Counted from the first letter of the stretch, positions 8,474-17,350 are shown. The stretch: 64,000 nucleotides of DNA from Pyxidicoccus parkwaysis (GCF_017301735.1 NZ_CP071090.1:12569001-12633000); one strand, 5' to 3'. Notes: generated from the letters alone by a model not told the origin. Program-made: numbers and translations.

Positions 8474-10194
8474 GCTTCGGCTTCCCTTGGGGGCTGCTCG
8501 CTCTGGGCGCACTGGCTCCGCTCGTGGCCGCGTACTTCCTGCGCCGCAGGCAGAAGCCCGTCGTGGTGAGTGCACTGTTCCTCTGGCGCACGCCGCGTCC
8601 CCGCGCGGAGGCGGGCCCTCGCTTCGAACGCTTCACGCGTGAGGCCTCCCTGCTCCTGGAGGCCCTGGCCGTGGTGGCCGTGGCGCTGTTCCTCGCGGAC
8701 GTGCGGCTCGGTGAGACGGCGCGGACGCGGCACCTGGTGCTGGTGGTGGATGGCAGTCTCTCGATGTCCGCGCACGGACCGGACGGCGTCACGGTGCTCG
8801 AAAAGGTCCGCCAGGAGGCCGCGAAGCGCGTGGAGGAAGCGGACGCCACACAGGTGACGGTGCTGGCCAGTGGCATCGCTCCTCGCGTGCTGGCGGGCCC
8901 GGAGGCGGAGCCTTCACGTGCGCTCGCCGCGCTGGAGTCGTTTCACGCCCAAAGCGCGGACCACGACCCCATGCCCACGTTGATATGGGCGCAGGAGCTC
9001 GCGGGAGCGGGACGGAGGGTGGTCTTCCTCACCGACGTGGCACCGGAGAACGCGGCCCTCGTGCCGGCCTCGGTGCGGTGGATGGCGCTCGGGACGGGAC
9101 GCGACAACGTGGCGCTCGTCTCCGCGCAGCGGCGGGACGACGGTGCCACGGCCACGGTGACACTGCGCGTGGCTCGCTTCGGCGGTGGACAGCGGGAGGT
9201 GGACGCACGGGTGCGCGCGAAGCCCGGCCCCGGTGCGAAGGAAGGCACCGAGCGCGTGGAGCGCGTGCAGCTCCCCGACGAGGGCACCGCCACCGTGCGC
9301 CTCACCTTCCAGGGGGCGGGCGACGTGGAAGTCACTCTGCCCGACGATGCGCTGCCCGAGGACGGCCGCGTCCTCCTGCCGCCCGCGCCGCTGCGTCCCG
9401 TGGCGGTGGGCCTCGCGGAAGGGCTCGCGCCTCCCGAGCGTCAGGCCTTGGAGCGCTTCCTCGCGGTGGCGCCCGAGGTGGAGAAGGGCTCGTCGCAGGG
9501 AGAGACACTGCTCATCGGGCCTCGGGGGACGGATGCGCGGGTGACGGTGGGCACGGCGGGGACGCTGCGCACCTACGTGGGACCGTTCTTCTCGGAGAAG
9601 GGTCACCCGCTGCTGGATGACGTGCAGCTCGCGGGCGTGCGGTGGACGGCGGGAGACAATCCTCCCGGACATCCCCTGGTGACGGCCGGCGAGTCGGTGC
9701 TCGTGTCCGAGGAAGAGGGCGGCCGCGTGCACCTCAACGTGGACCTGACGCGCTCCAACGTGCAGCGCGTGGCGGCGTGGCCGGTGCTGCTGGGCAACGT
9801 GGTGCGCGAGGCCCGGCGCACGCGCGAAGGCTTCCCCCGGAAGCAGCTCACGCTGGGAGAGCCGCTGCCGGTGGTGACGGTGTCCGGCGCGCGCTACACG
9901 CTGGTGGGGCCGGAGGGAAGCCGCCCCGTGTTCGGCGCGGGTGCGGTGGACCTGCCACCGCCCTCGGGTCCCGGCCGCTACGTGTTGGAGCGCGACGGTG
10001 ACGAGGTGGACTCCGCCGAGGTGCTCGCGCTGGACCCCCGCGAGTCGGACCTGCGCGGGCGCGGTACCGCGGACGTGGCACCGCGCGAGTCCGGTGACGA
10101 CGATGAGCGCGGCGCGCCGGGGCGCGCGCGCTGGCCGCTGGTGCTGCTGCTCGTCGCGTTGGTGGCGGACTTCTACGTCACGCGGCGCGTGTGA
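8470..10194 (+). CDS. BatA-like VWA domain membrane protein
   Basis: This 574-residue protein begins with the BatA-type N-terminus, a hydrophobic helix followed by YFLRRRQKP and WRTPRPRAEAG. A second helix (about 55-75) and a VWA domain opening with LVLVVDGSLSMSA at about 90-103 follow, carrying the DxSxS metal-ion site. The long C-terminal region is beta-rich and ends in a membrane helix (about 552-570). BatA-like proteins act in the periplasm or membrane as MoxR/DUF58 clients. I chose ATG 8470, which overlaps the mini-ORF stop. A hairpin right after the stop (10198-10231) suggests this is the last gene of the operon begun at 726. Confidence 0.85.
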   Translation: MSFGFPWGLLALGALAPLVAAYFLRRRQKPVVVSALFLWRTPRPRAEAGPRFERFTREASLLLEALAVVAVALFLADVRLGETARTRHLVLVVDGSLSMSAHGPDGVTVLEKVRQEAAKRVEEADATQVTVLASGIAPRVLAGPEAEPSRALAALESFHAQSADHDPMPTLIWAQELAGAGRRVVFLTDVAPENAALVPASVRWMALGTGRDNVALVSAQRRDDGATATVTLRVARFGGGQREVDARVRAKPGPGAKEGTERVERVQLPDEGTATVRLTFQGAGDVEVTLPDDALPEDGRVLLPPAPLRPVAVGLAEGLAPPERQALERFLAVAPEVEKGSSQGETLLIGPRGTDARVTVGTAGTLRTYVGPFFSEKGHPLLDDVQLAGVRWTAGDNPPGHPLVTAGESVLVSEEEGGRVHLNVDLTRSNVQRVAAWPVLLGNVVREARRTREGFPRKQLTLGEPLPVVTVSGARYTLVGPEGSRPVFGAGAVDLPPPSGPGRYVLERDGDEVDSAEVLALDPRESDLRGRGTADVAPRESGDDDERGAPGRARWPLVLLLVALVADFYVTRRV

Positions 10195-10197
10195 CGA

Positions 10198-10231
10198 GAA
10201 CCGCGACAGCGATGTCAGCACAGCGCGGTTC
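10198..10231 (+). terminator. Hairpin after the VWA operon
   Basis: An 8-bp perfect stem, GAACCGCG (10198-10205) with CGCGGTTC (10224-10231), encloses an 18-nt loop and starts 3 bp after the stop of the BatA-like gene. There is no clear T-run, so it may be a weak or factor-assisted terminator. Confidence 0.5.
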
Positions 10232-10351
10232 CGATTCGAATTTCAGTCGTCCCATGAAGGTGCCTGCACGTGCGGGCTCGGGATTCTCCCGTCGGCGTGA
10301 GTGGCACGACGCGTGCTCTGCAGCGGCGAGAACCTCGAGGGGAGGGTCCAC

Positions 10352-10951
10352 GTGTTTCGAAGGGGTCTGTTGTTGGCGGTGCTGGTCGCGTTCGGCGGTG
10401 TCGGTTGTAGTGACAGCGAGGTGCGCACCTACCGCATCGCTCCGAATCTGCAACCCGGGTACGGGAACTGTTTATGGTGCAGCGTCGGCATGACGATGCT
10501 GGCAGTCGAGGAAGGCGGCGACGGCTCGTCAGCCCTGTCGTTCTCCCGCGACGAATTCTCCGACGGCGGCTTCAGCTTCCAGTGGGGCGTGGAGCAGGTC
10601 GCCGAAATCCGGGTGGAGCACTACGACACCGGGGACTATGAGGACGTATCAGGCGTGCGCTACGTGTTCCAGCGGGTCCTGGAGTCGCACCCCGTCGAGT
10701 CGGGAAGCCGCTTCGAGATGAAGTTCTGGAGCGCTCCCCCCGACGATTTCCCGGAGGACTTCCTCGTGCGGAAGGGGACGGGGTTCCAGCTCCAGGGCAA
10801 GGAGCTCATCGAGTGCGACACCGAAGCGCTGTGTACGCAGCTCGGTGGCTACACCCTGGGGGAGAACGCCTTCGCGCTGGAGTTGTCGTACCCCGACGCG
10901 GAGACCGGTCACCTCCAGCTCCATGCCATTCGGGAGGTGCCCAAGCCCTGA
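10352..10951 (+). CDS. Small lipoprotein, unknown function
   Basis: This 199-residue protein has a lipoprotein signal: FRRG followed by a hydrophobic run and lipobox GGVGC near residue 18. The mature part has a CLWC-type pair early on, an acidic middle and a later pair of Cys residues around ECDTEALC. The shape (Cys-containing head, then a beta-rich domain) faintly resembles DUF4377 lipoproteins, but I am not confident. GTG 10352 is preceded by GAGGGGAGGG and starts the signal peptide correctly. It sits alone between two VWA gene blocks, with no overlap on either side. Confidence 0.7.
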   Translation: MFRRGLLLAVLVAFGGVGCSDSEVRTYRIAPNLQPGYGNCLWCSVGMTMLAVEEGGDGSSALSFSRDEFSDGGFSFQWGVEQVAEIRVEHYDTGDYEDVSGVRYVFQRVLESHPVESGSRFEMKFWSAPPDDFPEDFLVRKGTGFQLQGKELIECDTEALCTQLGGYTLGENAFALELSYPDAETGHLQLHAIREVPKP

Positions 10952-10978
10952 GGCCCGGACCTCGCTAAACTGCGGTCC

Positions 10979-11149
10979 ATGCTTCAACGGACCGTGGCGG
11001 GGGCCGGCGTCGAGACGCAGGCTACGTCCGAGCTGAGGGACCTGAGCAGGCAGCTCGAAGGAGGCCTCGACATCATCGAGGCGGCCTTCGAGCGCTACCG
11101 CCTGCTGACCGCCACGCTCCGCAAGCGCCGCAGGGGCTCCACGCGATGA
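10979..11149 (+). CDS. 56-residue basic helical protein coupled to the second VWA gene
   Basis: ATG 10979 opens a 56-codon frame that ends with an ATGA overlap at the start of the 923-residue VWA gene. The product is a predicted amphipathic helix with a basic end (LRKRRRGSTR) and no signal. Codon use matches the neighbouring genes. The exact overlap favours a real coupled gene. Function is unknown; it may simply ensure translation of the VWA gene. Confidence 0.5.
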   Translation: MLQRTVAGAGVETQATSELRDLSRQLEGGLDIIEAAFERYRLLTATLRKRRRGSTR

Positions 11150-13917
11150 CCTTCTCCCTTCCCCAGGCGTGGGTGCTGCTGCTCCCGCTGGGCCTCTTCC
11201 TCTGGAAGTACGGACGGCGGCCGGGCCCGCCCATGTGGCTGCGCGCCGCGCTGCTGGTGCTCGCGGTGGGCGCGCTGGCTGGCCCCGAGCTGCGGCTGGC
11301 GGACGCGGGCAGTGACGTCGTCGTGGTGGTGGACCGCTCCGCCTCCATGCCTCGCGACATGGACCGCACCGCGCAGGAGCTCATCTCCCTGCTGGAGGCC
11401 CAGCGCCGTCCGGGAGACCGCGTCGGTGTCATCACCTTCGGCCGCGAGCCTCGCGTGGAGCAGTCGCTCACGGCCACCGGCCACTTCGGCGGCTTCACGC
11501 GGCCGGTGGACGTGGAGGCTTCCGATTTGTCGGCCGCGCTGGATGCGGCCGGTGGTCTCATTCCCAACGAGCGCACCGGGCGCGTGCTGGTGCTGTCCGA
11601 CGGGCGGGCCACGGGCGTGGATGCGCGCGGCGCGTCGCGGAGGCTGGCGGCGCGGGGGCTCGCGGTGGACTGGCGCCAGCTCGCGCGGTCGGAACCTCCG
11701 CTGGACGTGGCCGTCGTCTCGCTGGACGTGCCCTCGTCCGTGGCGGTGCGCGAGCCGTTCCAGTTCTCCGCCGTGGTGCATTCCACGGCGGCCGTCACCG
11801 GCACGGTGCGCCTGGAGCGCAACGGCCGCGTGCTCGTGAAGGGCCCCTATGACTTCGTGCCCGGCGCCAATGTGTTGCCGCTGAGGGACCTCGTCGAGGA
11901 GCCGGGGCTCGTGCGCTACCAGCTCACGGTGGAGGCGCCCGGCGACGGCGTCACGGAGAACGACAAGGGGCTCGCGGTGCTGCGCGTGGAGGGGCCACCT
12001 CGCGTGCTGCTCCTGACGAATCAGCCTCGGGGCACGCTCGCGAAGGCGCTCGCGGCCACGGGCATGAAGCTGGAGGTCCGCGCGCCCTTCCGGCTCACGC
12101 TGGATGACTTGGACGGCGTGGGCTCGCTGGTGCTGGAGAACGTGGACGCCAACACGCTGGGCGAGCCGGGGCTCAACGCGCTCGCGGCGTACGTGGAGCA
12201 GGCGGGGGGTGGGCTCGTGATGACGGGCGGGCGCAGCAGCTTCGGCGAGGGCGGCTACCGCAAGTCGCCGGTGGAGCCGCTGTTGCCCGTGTCGCTGGAG
12301 ATGCGCGAGGAGCAGCGCCGCGCGGCCGTGGCGCTGAGCGTGCTGATGGACTGCTCGTGCTCCATGGGTGTCAATGTTCCGGACGGACGCACGAAGATGG
12401 AGCTGGCCGCCGAGGGCGTGGTCGCCGCGCTCACGCTGCTCAACCCGAAGGACGAAGTGTCCGTCCACATGGTGGACACGGAGGCCCATGAAATCTTCCC
12501 GCTGAGCTCCGTGGAGGCGGGCCTGCCGCTGAACGAGGTGGCTCGCGGCTTCAGCGGCGGTGGCGGCATCTACGTGGGCGAGGCGCTGCGCACGGGCCGG
12601 AGTGAAATCCTCCGCAGCAAGAAGCCCACGCGGCACGTGCTGCTCTTCTCCGACGCGGCGGACTCCGAGGAGCCGGACGACTACCTGCGCACGCTGTCGG
12701 AGCTGCGCTCGAAGGACGTGACGGTGTCTGTCATTGGCCTGGGCTCGCCGAAGGACTCGGATGCGGAGCTCCTGAAGGAGGTGGCCACGCGCGGCGGCGG
12801 GCGCATCTACTTCGCCGAGGACGCGATGAGCCTGCCGCGCATCTTCAGCCAGGAGACGCTCACGGTGGCGCGCGCCACCTTCGTGGACGAGCCCGCGTCC
12901 ATTGAAGGCGCGCCGGACCTTCCGCTGCTGGGCCGGCTGTCTCCGGAGGGGCTGCCGCAGGTGGGTGGCTACAACCTCACGTACTTGAAGCCGCGCGCCA
13001 GCGTGGCGCTGCGGACGCTGGATGACAACGCGGCGCCGGTGCTGGCCATGTGGCCTCGCGGCGCGGGGCGCACGGTGGCCTTCACCGCGGAGGTGGACGG
13101 GCCGTACACGGGAGAGTTGCGACAGTGGAGCTCGTTGCGCGCGGCGCTGGAGGCCATGGTGCGCTGGACGCTCGCGGGCGCGACGCCCGTGGGCGAGGCG
13201 GTGGTGCGCTCCGAGCGGCGGGGCCACCTGCTACGCGTGACGTTGGACCTGCCTCCAGGCGAGCCGCTGCCGGGCGCGTTGCCCACGCTGGTGCTGCTGC
13301 CCGGGGAGGGACGCACCGCGCCGGTGGAGCGGCCGATGCGCTGGGAGGACGAGGACCGGCTGGTGGCGGAGTACCCGCTGCAGGGCAGCGGCACGTGGCA
13401 TCCGGTGGTGCGGCTGGGCTCGCGGGTGCTGCGCGCTCCGCCGGTGACGCTGCCGTATGCGCCGGAGTTCGAGCCCGGCAGCGCGAAGGAGGGACTGGAG
13501 TTGCTGCGCGCGGTGGCGGCGGTGGGCGGCGGGGTGGAGCGTCTGTCCATGACGGGGCTGTTCATGGAGGCGCCTGAGTCGCAGGGACGTCTCGCCCTGG
13601 CGCCGTGGCTGGTGGGCCTGGCGCTGGCCGTGCTGCTGGCGGAGGTGGCCGTGCGCCGCTTCCTCTCAGGACCTCGGCTGCGCAGGCCCGTCACTGCGCC
13701 CGTGGCGAAGCCCGCGTTCGCTGGAGCGCCGGCTGTGAATGTGAGCGCCGCGCCTGCCCGTTCCGCGCCCGTGGTGGAGCGCAAGCCCGCGGTGGAGAGC
13801 GAGGAGCAGCGGGCCGCCACGCCCACGGAAGCGGACGCCGCGAAGCCGAAGGAGGGCGGAGTGGACTCCGCGCTGGAGGCCGCGCGCGCTCGTGCCCGCC
13901 GACGATTGGATCGGTGA
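11146..13917 (+). CDS. Large membrane protein with two VWA domains and a glutamine-amidotransferase-like fold
   Basis: This 923-residue protein starts with two membrane helices (about 5-20 and 27-45). A first VWA domain follows with VVVVVDRSASM at about 56-66 (DxSxS site). A class-I-amidotransferase-like region lies around 285-385, with GGGLVMTGGRSSFGEGGY near its end. A second VWA domain starts with VLMDCSCSMG near 397, and a C-terminal helix lies near 820-840. This matches the large BatB/DUF1355-like proteins found with MoxR operons. The Ala/Pro/Glu-rich cytoplasmic tail (about 850-923) ends in basic residues. A shifted copy of its 3' end lies downstream at 13973-14035. It is probably a further client of the MoxR/DUF58 module. 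Confidence 0.85.
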   Translation: MTFSLPQAWVLLLPLGLFLWKYGRRPGPPMWLRAALLVLAVGALAGPELRLADAGSDVVVVVDRSASMPRDMDRTAQELISLLEAQRRPGDRVGVITFGREPRVEQSLTATGHFGGFTRPVDVEASDLSAALDAAGGLIPNERTGRVLVLSDGRATGVDARGASRRLAARGLAVDWRQLARSEPPLDVAVVSLDVPSSVAVREPFQFSAVVHSTAAVTGTVRLERNGRVLVKGPYDFVPGANVLPLRDLVEEPGLVRYQLTVEAPGDGVTENDKGLAVLRVEGPPRVLLLTNQPRGTLAKALAATGMKLEVRAPFRLTLDDLDGVGSLVLENVDANTLGEPGLNALAAYVEQAGGGLVMTGGRSSFGEGGYRKSPVEPLLPVSLEMREEQRRAAVALSVLMDCSCSMGVNVPDGRTKMELAAEGVVAALTLLNPKDEVSVHMVDTEAHEIFPLSSVEAGLPLNEVARGFSGGGGIYVGEALRTGRSEILRSKKPTRHVLLFSDAADSEEPDDYLRTLSELRSKDVTVSVIGLGSPKDSDAELLKEVATRGGGRIYFAEDAMSLPRIFSQETLTVARATFVDEPASIEGAPDLPLLGRLSPEGLPQVGGYNLTYLKPRASVALRTLDDNAAPVLAMWPRGAGRTVAFTAEVDGPYTGELRQWSSLRAALEAMVRWTLAGATPVGEAVVRSERRGHLLRVTLDLPPGEPLPGALPTLVLLPGEGRTAPVERPMRWEDEDRLVAEYPLQGSGTWHPVVRLGSRVLRAPPVTLPYAPEFEPGSAKEGLELLRAVAAVGGGVERLSMTGLFMEAPESQGRLALAPWLVGLALAVLLAEVAVRRFLSGPRLRRPVTAPVAKPAFAGAPAVNVSAAPARSAPVVERKPAVESEEQRAATPTEADAAKPKEGGVDSALEAARARARRRLDR

Positions 13918-14541
13918 GGGTGAGGGTGCGAGTGGGTCGGTTCGTCAGTCAGTCAGTGACCAGGCCGTGGAGGCCGCGAAGCCGAGGAGGGCTCCTCGCT
14001 GGAGGCCGCGCGTGCGCTGACGGTTGACTCGGTGCCGGTGCGAGCAGGGCCGCGCTTCTGTCAGTGATTGGACCGCAGCTGTCGCGGAGGTCACCGCTCA
14101 CGCCCGCTTTCGCCGACGATGCGGCGGGAGCTGACTCGGGGCACGGCGCTCCTTCACCCGATGGAATCAGCCGGGACCGGGCAGACGAGGTCCCACGCGC
14201 GGGAGGTGGCAACGCCACGAAAAGGTGCGGGCTGGCCGGACTCGGGAACGACGCTCAGTGCTGAGGCACAGCCCGCGGTGAAAAGGTGCGGGCCGCCCCG
14301 GGTACGAGATGGGCAGTCACAGTTGTGGGGCGGCCCGCGGTGACACGGTACGGGTCGTCCCTGACTCAGGATGCAGACTCACAGTTGGGGGGCGACCTGC
14401 GGGTGAGGCTCGGATGACCCCTGTACACGGAGGGGAGAACTAAAGTTGCGGGGTAATCCGTTCCCCGTGGGTCTCACAGGGTGATGAGGAAGATACACGG
14501 GAAGTGTGCTTGGCGCAACAGAATTGGAAATTTCTTCGAGG
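13918..14541. other. 624-bp gene-free region with degenerate duplications
   Basis: No convincing gene was found. The first part has short direct repeats (GTGAGGGTGAGGGTG at 13914-13928, three tandem GTCA steps near 13944-13958) and a degraded copy of the preceding gene's 3' end at 13973-14035. The second half carries a degenerate ~62-bp tandem repeat (14217-14455). Open frames here do not keep codon bias across the repeats. The region should hold the promoter of the AlkD-like gene; the last 80 bp before 14542 are less GC-rich (for example TTGGAAATTTCTTCG). Confidence 0.6.
14217..14455. repeat. Degenerate ~62-bp tandem repeat, about four units
   Basis: Units begin near 14217, 14280, 14342 and 14403. 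The first two share GAAAAGGTGCGGGC, and the third has ACACGGTACGGGTCGTCCC at the same phase. Each of the first three ends in a variant of GCCCGCGGTG, and units 2-4 share an AGTTG(T/C)GGGG-type block. Units have diverged by substitutions and small indels and hold no conserved open frame. It is not a CRISPR array, since there is no constant repeat with unique spacers. Confidence 0.6.
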
Positions 14542-15813
14542 ATGAAAAATCTAGACATGGACCTCCCAGAAACGATGCGCGAGCTGGAGTCGTTGGGCTC
14601 GGAGCCGACGCGGAAGACGTTCCTTCGCCACGGGGCTCCGGAGCCGCTCTTTGGCGTGAAGTTCGGGGACCTGGAGAAGCTGCGGAAGCGCATCAAGACG
14701 GATGCGGGGCTGGCCGAGGCGCTGTGGGAAACGGGGCACTCGGATGCGCGCATGCTGGCGACGATGGTGGCGGACGCCGCCGTCATGTCCTGGGAGCGTC
14801 TGGATGCCTGGGCTCAGGCGCTGAACTGGCACTCGCTGGTGGATGTCTTCGTCAACAACGTGGCGCTGCGCTCAGCGCACTTCAAGCAGGCGGTGGAGAC
14901 GTGGACGGCGCGGTCCACGGAGATGCAGGCGCGCGCGGGCTGGCAGTTGCTCGCGGCACTGGCCACCAAGACGCAGCACCTGACGGACGATGAGCTGGCC
15001 GTGTGGCTGCCGCGCCTCGAGCAGGGCATCCACAGCGCGCAGAACCGCGTGCGCGAGGCAATGAACACGGCGCTGATTGCCATTGGCGGGCGCGGCGGCC
15101 CGGTGGGCGACGCGGCGCTCGAGGTGGCGAAGCGCATCGGCAAGGTGGAGGTGGACCACGGCGACACCGCCTGCGAGACGCCGGATGCGGTGCAGTCCAT
15201 CCAGAAGATGCGGGCCCGGAAGGAGGGCGGAGTGGCCAAGGCCGCCGCCGTGGCGAAGGGCGCGGTGGACAGCGTGAAGGACCTGGCGGCGAAGGCGCAG
15301 GACGTGGCGTCGTCGGGCGCGATGAGTGCCGTGGACAGCGTGAAGGACCTGGCGGCGAAGGCGCAGGACGTGGCGTCGGGCGCGGTGAGCGCCGTGGTCC
15401 ATGCGAAGGACGTGGTGGCGGAGGCGGTCTCGAAGGTGGCGAAGCGCGCGCGCAAGGTTCCCGAGGCCGCGCGTGGTGCGGCGAAGAAGGCTCGGGCGAA
15501 GGTGAGCAGCGTGGCCAGGAAGGCGCCGGCTCCCGCGAAGAAGGCGCTGGCTCGCAAGGCAACGCGTGTGACGGGCACCACCCCCAAGGCGAAGAAGGCT
15601 GCTGCGAAGCGCGGTGGCACCACGACGGCGAAGAAGGCCACGGCGAAGCGCGGAGCTTCCTCTGCGGCGAGGCGGACCACGGTGAAGCCGGCAGCCGCAG
15701 CGCCGAAGAAGACGACCGTGAAGAGAGCCGCTCCCGCGCCGAAGAGAGCCACTGCGAAGAAGGCGGCCCCGGCGCGGAGCAGGACCGGAGCCAGGTCTCG
15801 CGCCCGGTCGTGA
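14542..15813 (+). CDS. AlkD-like DNA alkylation repair protein with a histone-H1-like Lys/Ala/Pro tail
   Basis: This 423-residue protein has two parts. Residues 1 to about 225 form a helical, HEAT-like domain of the DNA alkylation repair (AlkC/AlkD) family, with RKTFLRHGAPEPLFGVKFGD, an LWETGHSDARMLATMVAD stretch and WHSLVDVFVNN. Residues about 228-423 form a strongly basic tail: a 22-residue direct repeat (AVDSVKDLAAKAQDVAS), then KKA, KRG and APAP motifs like histone H1. The tail should bind DNA or compact chromatin non-specifically and tether the repair domain. ATG 14542 is my choice; GTG 14506 and ATG 14557 are alternatives. It is monocistronic and downstream of the repeat region. AlkD function is inferred from the family. 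Confidence 0.8.
   Translation: MKNLDMDLPETMRELESLGSEPTRKTFLRHGAPEPLFGVKFGDLEKLRKRIKTDAGLAEALWETGHSDARMLATMVADAAVMSWERLDAWAQALNWHSLVDVFVNNVALRSAHFKQAVETWTARSTEMQARAGWQLLAALATKTQHLTDDELAVWLPRLEQGIHSAQNRVREAMNTALIAIGGRGGPVGDAALEVAKRIGKVEVDHGDTACETPDAVQSIQKMRARKEGGVAKAAAVAKGAVDSVKDLAAKAQDVASSGAMSAVDSVKDLAAKAQDVASGAVSAVVHAKDVVAEAVSKVAKRARKVPEAARGAAKKARAKVSSVARKAPAPAKKALARKATRVTGTTPKAKKAAAKRGGTTTAKKATAKRGASSAARRTTVKPAAAAPKKTTVKRAAPAPKRATAKKAAPARSRTGARSRARS
15265..15378 (+). repeat. Two identical 48-bp stretches 66 bp apart inside the basic tail
   Basis: Bases 15265-15312 recur identically at 15331-15378. The 66-bp period equals 22 codons, so it encodes a 22-residue repeat. The near identity implies a recent in-frame duplication or gene conversion in the H1-like tail. 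Confidence 0.85.
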
Positions 15814-15864
15814 CGGAATCACGGTGCCGCGGCTTCGCGCCGCGGCCCTGGCCTCACTCCACTC

Positions 15865-17217
15865 CTACGGGCACAGCTTCTGGCCACCGGCCTGCTTGTA
15901 CGCCTTCACGCGGTTGACGAGATTGCCGTTGTCCGACTCCGGCGTGGTCGTCCCGTCGATGCCGGCGCCGAACGCGAAGCCCACGGAGTGGGCGGCGGCC
16001 AGCTCGGCGGTGTGCGCGAAGAAGTAGTCCACGCGGTTGTCCTTCCACTTGTTGCCCGAGTTGGGCAGCGCCATGTTGCCCACCGGGAGCTGCCACCAGA
16101 AGTTCGGCTTGTTCAGCCGCTCCGAGAGGGCCTTGGCCCACGCGAAGGCCTGGTGGAAGTGGGGCAGGGTGGCGTTGTTCGCGTCCCACCACGTGTTCTC
16201 GCCCTGGTTCACCTGGTACCAGCCCGCGTCGCGGTCCGACGCCTCGATGACGATGAAGTCCGTGTCGGCCGCGCCCAGCTTCAACAGGAAGTCGGCCACC
16301 TTGCGCGCCTCGCCCGCCACGTCGAAGGACGCCTGCGCGTTGAGGTACACGTCCATCTTCGTGGCCCACGGGCTCGCGTGCAGGCCCACCTTCGCGTTGG
16401 GCGCGTACTTGCGCGCCATCGCCACCATGCAGCGTGCCAGCCCCACGGCGTTGTTCGGCTGCGTGCCGCAGTCCGTGGGATTGGCAGTGGTCACCTTCGC
16501 CGGCACCTGGGCCGGGTCCCCATTGGTCGCATTGAACTGGACGTAGCCCCACAGGTCCGGCTCGAGGTGGAGCAGCGCCTTCTCGGTGCCCACCTGCTGA
16601 AGCGTGAAGCGCCAGTCATTCAGGTAGCGCTGCAGGAAGGCCGCGTCGTTGAGCGCGCCGAGCTGCGCCGCGCCTTCGCCCAGGCGGCTCCCCAGCAACT
16701 GCACGTAGTAGGTGATGAAGGGAAGCTGGCCCCGCCCCTTCGCCGTGCGGACGAAGTCCCGCACCATGGCTCCCGGAGCGACGGCGATGTCCTGCCAGCA
16801 GCCCCACCACGCGCACGCGTACTGGCCGCAGGAGCCCTCCTGCGTCGTGCACGAGTCGTTGCAAGCAGTGCAGACGCTGGACGACTGCGTGAGCGCGCTC
16901 GAGATGTAGAGGTAGTGCACGTCGAAGGCCGCGCTGGAGGCGGTGCTGTTCTCCATCTTCGCGCCGACCAGCAGCTTGTCCTTCCCGAGCGACGTCAGGA
17001 ACGAATCCCCCAGGCACGCCGAGGGCTGGGTGCCGCCGTCCGTGTTGCCACCAGTGCCCGCGTCCGTCTCGCCGCTCGTGCCTGCGTCCACGCCAGCGTC
17101 CGCGCCGGGCTTGTCGCCGCCGTCGTCATCCGAGCTGGAGGAGCAGCCCGCCAGCGCCAGCAGGCCCAGGGTGAGGAACGCGAGTCGCTTCATCCGCTTC
17201 GGAGAGGAAGTACGCAT
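15865..17217 (-). CDS. Secreted lipoprotein, possible glycoside-hydrolase-like TIM barrel
   Basis: This 450-residue lipoprotein has a signal peptide with lipobox LALAGC followed by a Ser/Asp linker and DAG/GT-rich spacer (to about residue 70). The mature domain has strand-like motifs ending in acidic or aromatic residues (LLHLEPDLWGYVQ, TDFIVIEASDRDAGWY, FWWQLPVGNM), spaced as in TIM-barrel glycosidases. A Cys-rich early loop (CTACNDSCTTQEGSCGQYAC) is probably disulfide-linked. The motifs suggest a carbohydrate-active enzyme, but I cannot name a family. ATG 17217 has GGGGG 5 nt upstream; ATG 17193 is an alternative. It is divergent from the lipoprotein at 17425, with a palindrome between them. 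Confidence 0.6.
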   Translation of the reverse strand: MRTSSPKRMKRLAFLTLGLLALAGCSSSSDDDGGDKPGADAGVDAGTSGETDAGTGGNTDGGTQPSACLGDSFLTSLGKDKLLVGAKMENSTASSAAFDVHYLYISSALTQSSSVCTACNDSCTTQEGSCGQYACAWWGCWQDIAVAPGAMVRDFVRTAKGRGQLPFITYYVQLLGSRLGEGAAQLGALNDAAFLQRYLNDWRFTLQQVGTEKALLHLEPDLWGYVQFNATNGDPAQVPAKVTTANPTDCGTQPNNAVGLARCMVAMARKYAPNAKVGLHASPWATKMDVYLNAQASFDVAGEARKVADFLLKLGAADTDFIVIEASDRDAGWYQVNQGENTWWDANNATLPHFHQAFAWAKALSERLNKPNFWWQLPVGNMALPNSGNKWKDNRVDYFFAHTAELAAAHSVGFAFGAGIDGTTTPESDNGNLVNRVKAYKQAGGQKLCP

Positions 17218-17350
17218 ACGGCCCCCGACGCTACTCCTTCGCCGCGCCGCAACGTCATCCGACGAACGTGCCAAGGCCCTCACGGGCACGCCTGCCCGCT
17301 CACCTCCGCCTCCATCCAGTCGCGGGCCAATAATCCGCCAATCCTTCAAA

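Noticed and set aside
11095-13227. Long antisense open frame opposite the VWA gene
   Set aside because: It is a shadow of high-GC coding on the other strand: Arg/His/Gln-rich composition, no start context and no family motif.
14217-14455. Possible CRISPR array
   Set aside because: Units are diverged along their whole length with no constant repeats and unique spacers, and no cas genes are present.
13918-14541. Possible tRNA or rRNA genes in gene-free gaps
   Set aside because: No GTTCGAATC-type T-loop or cloverleaf pairing was seen here or in the other long gaps (42274-42589, 58421-58731, 60253-60661).
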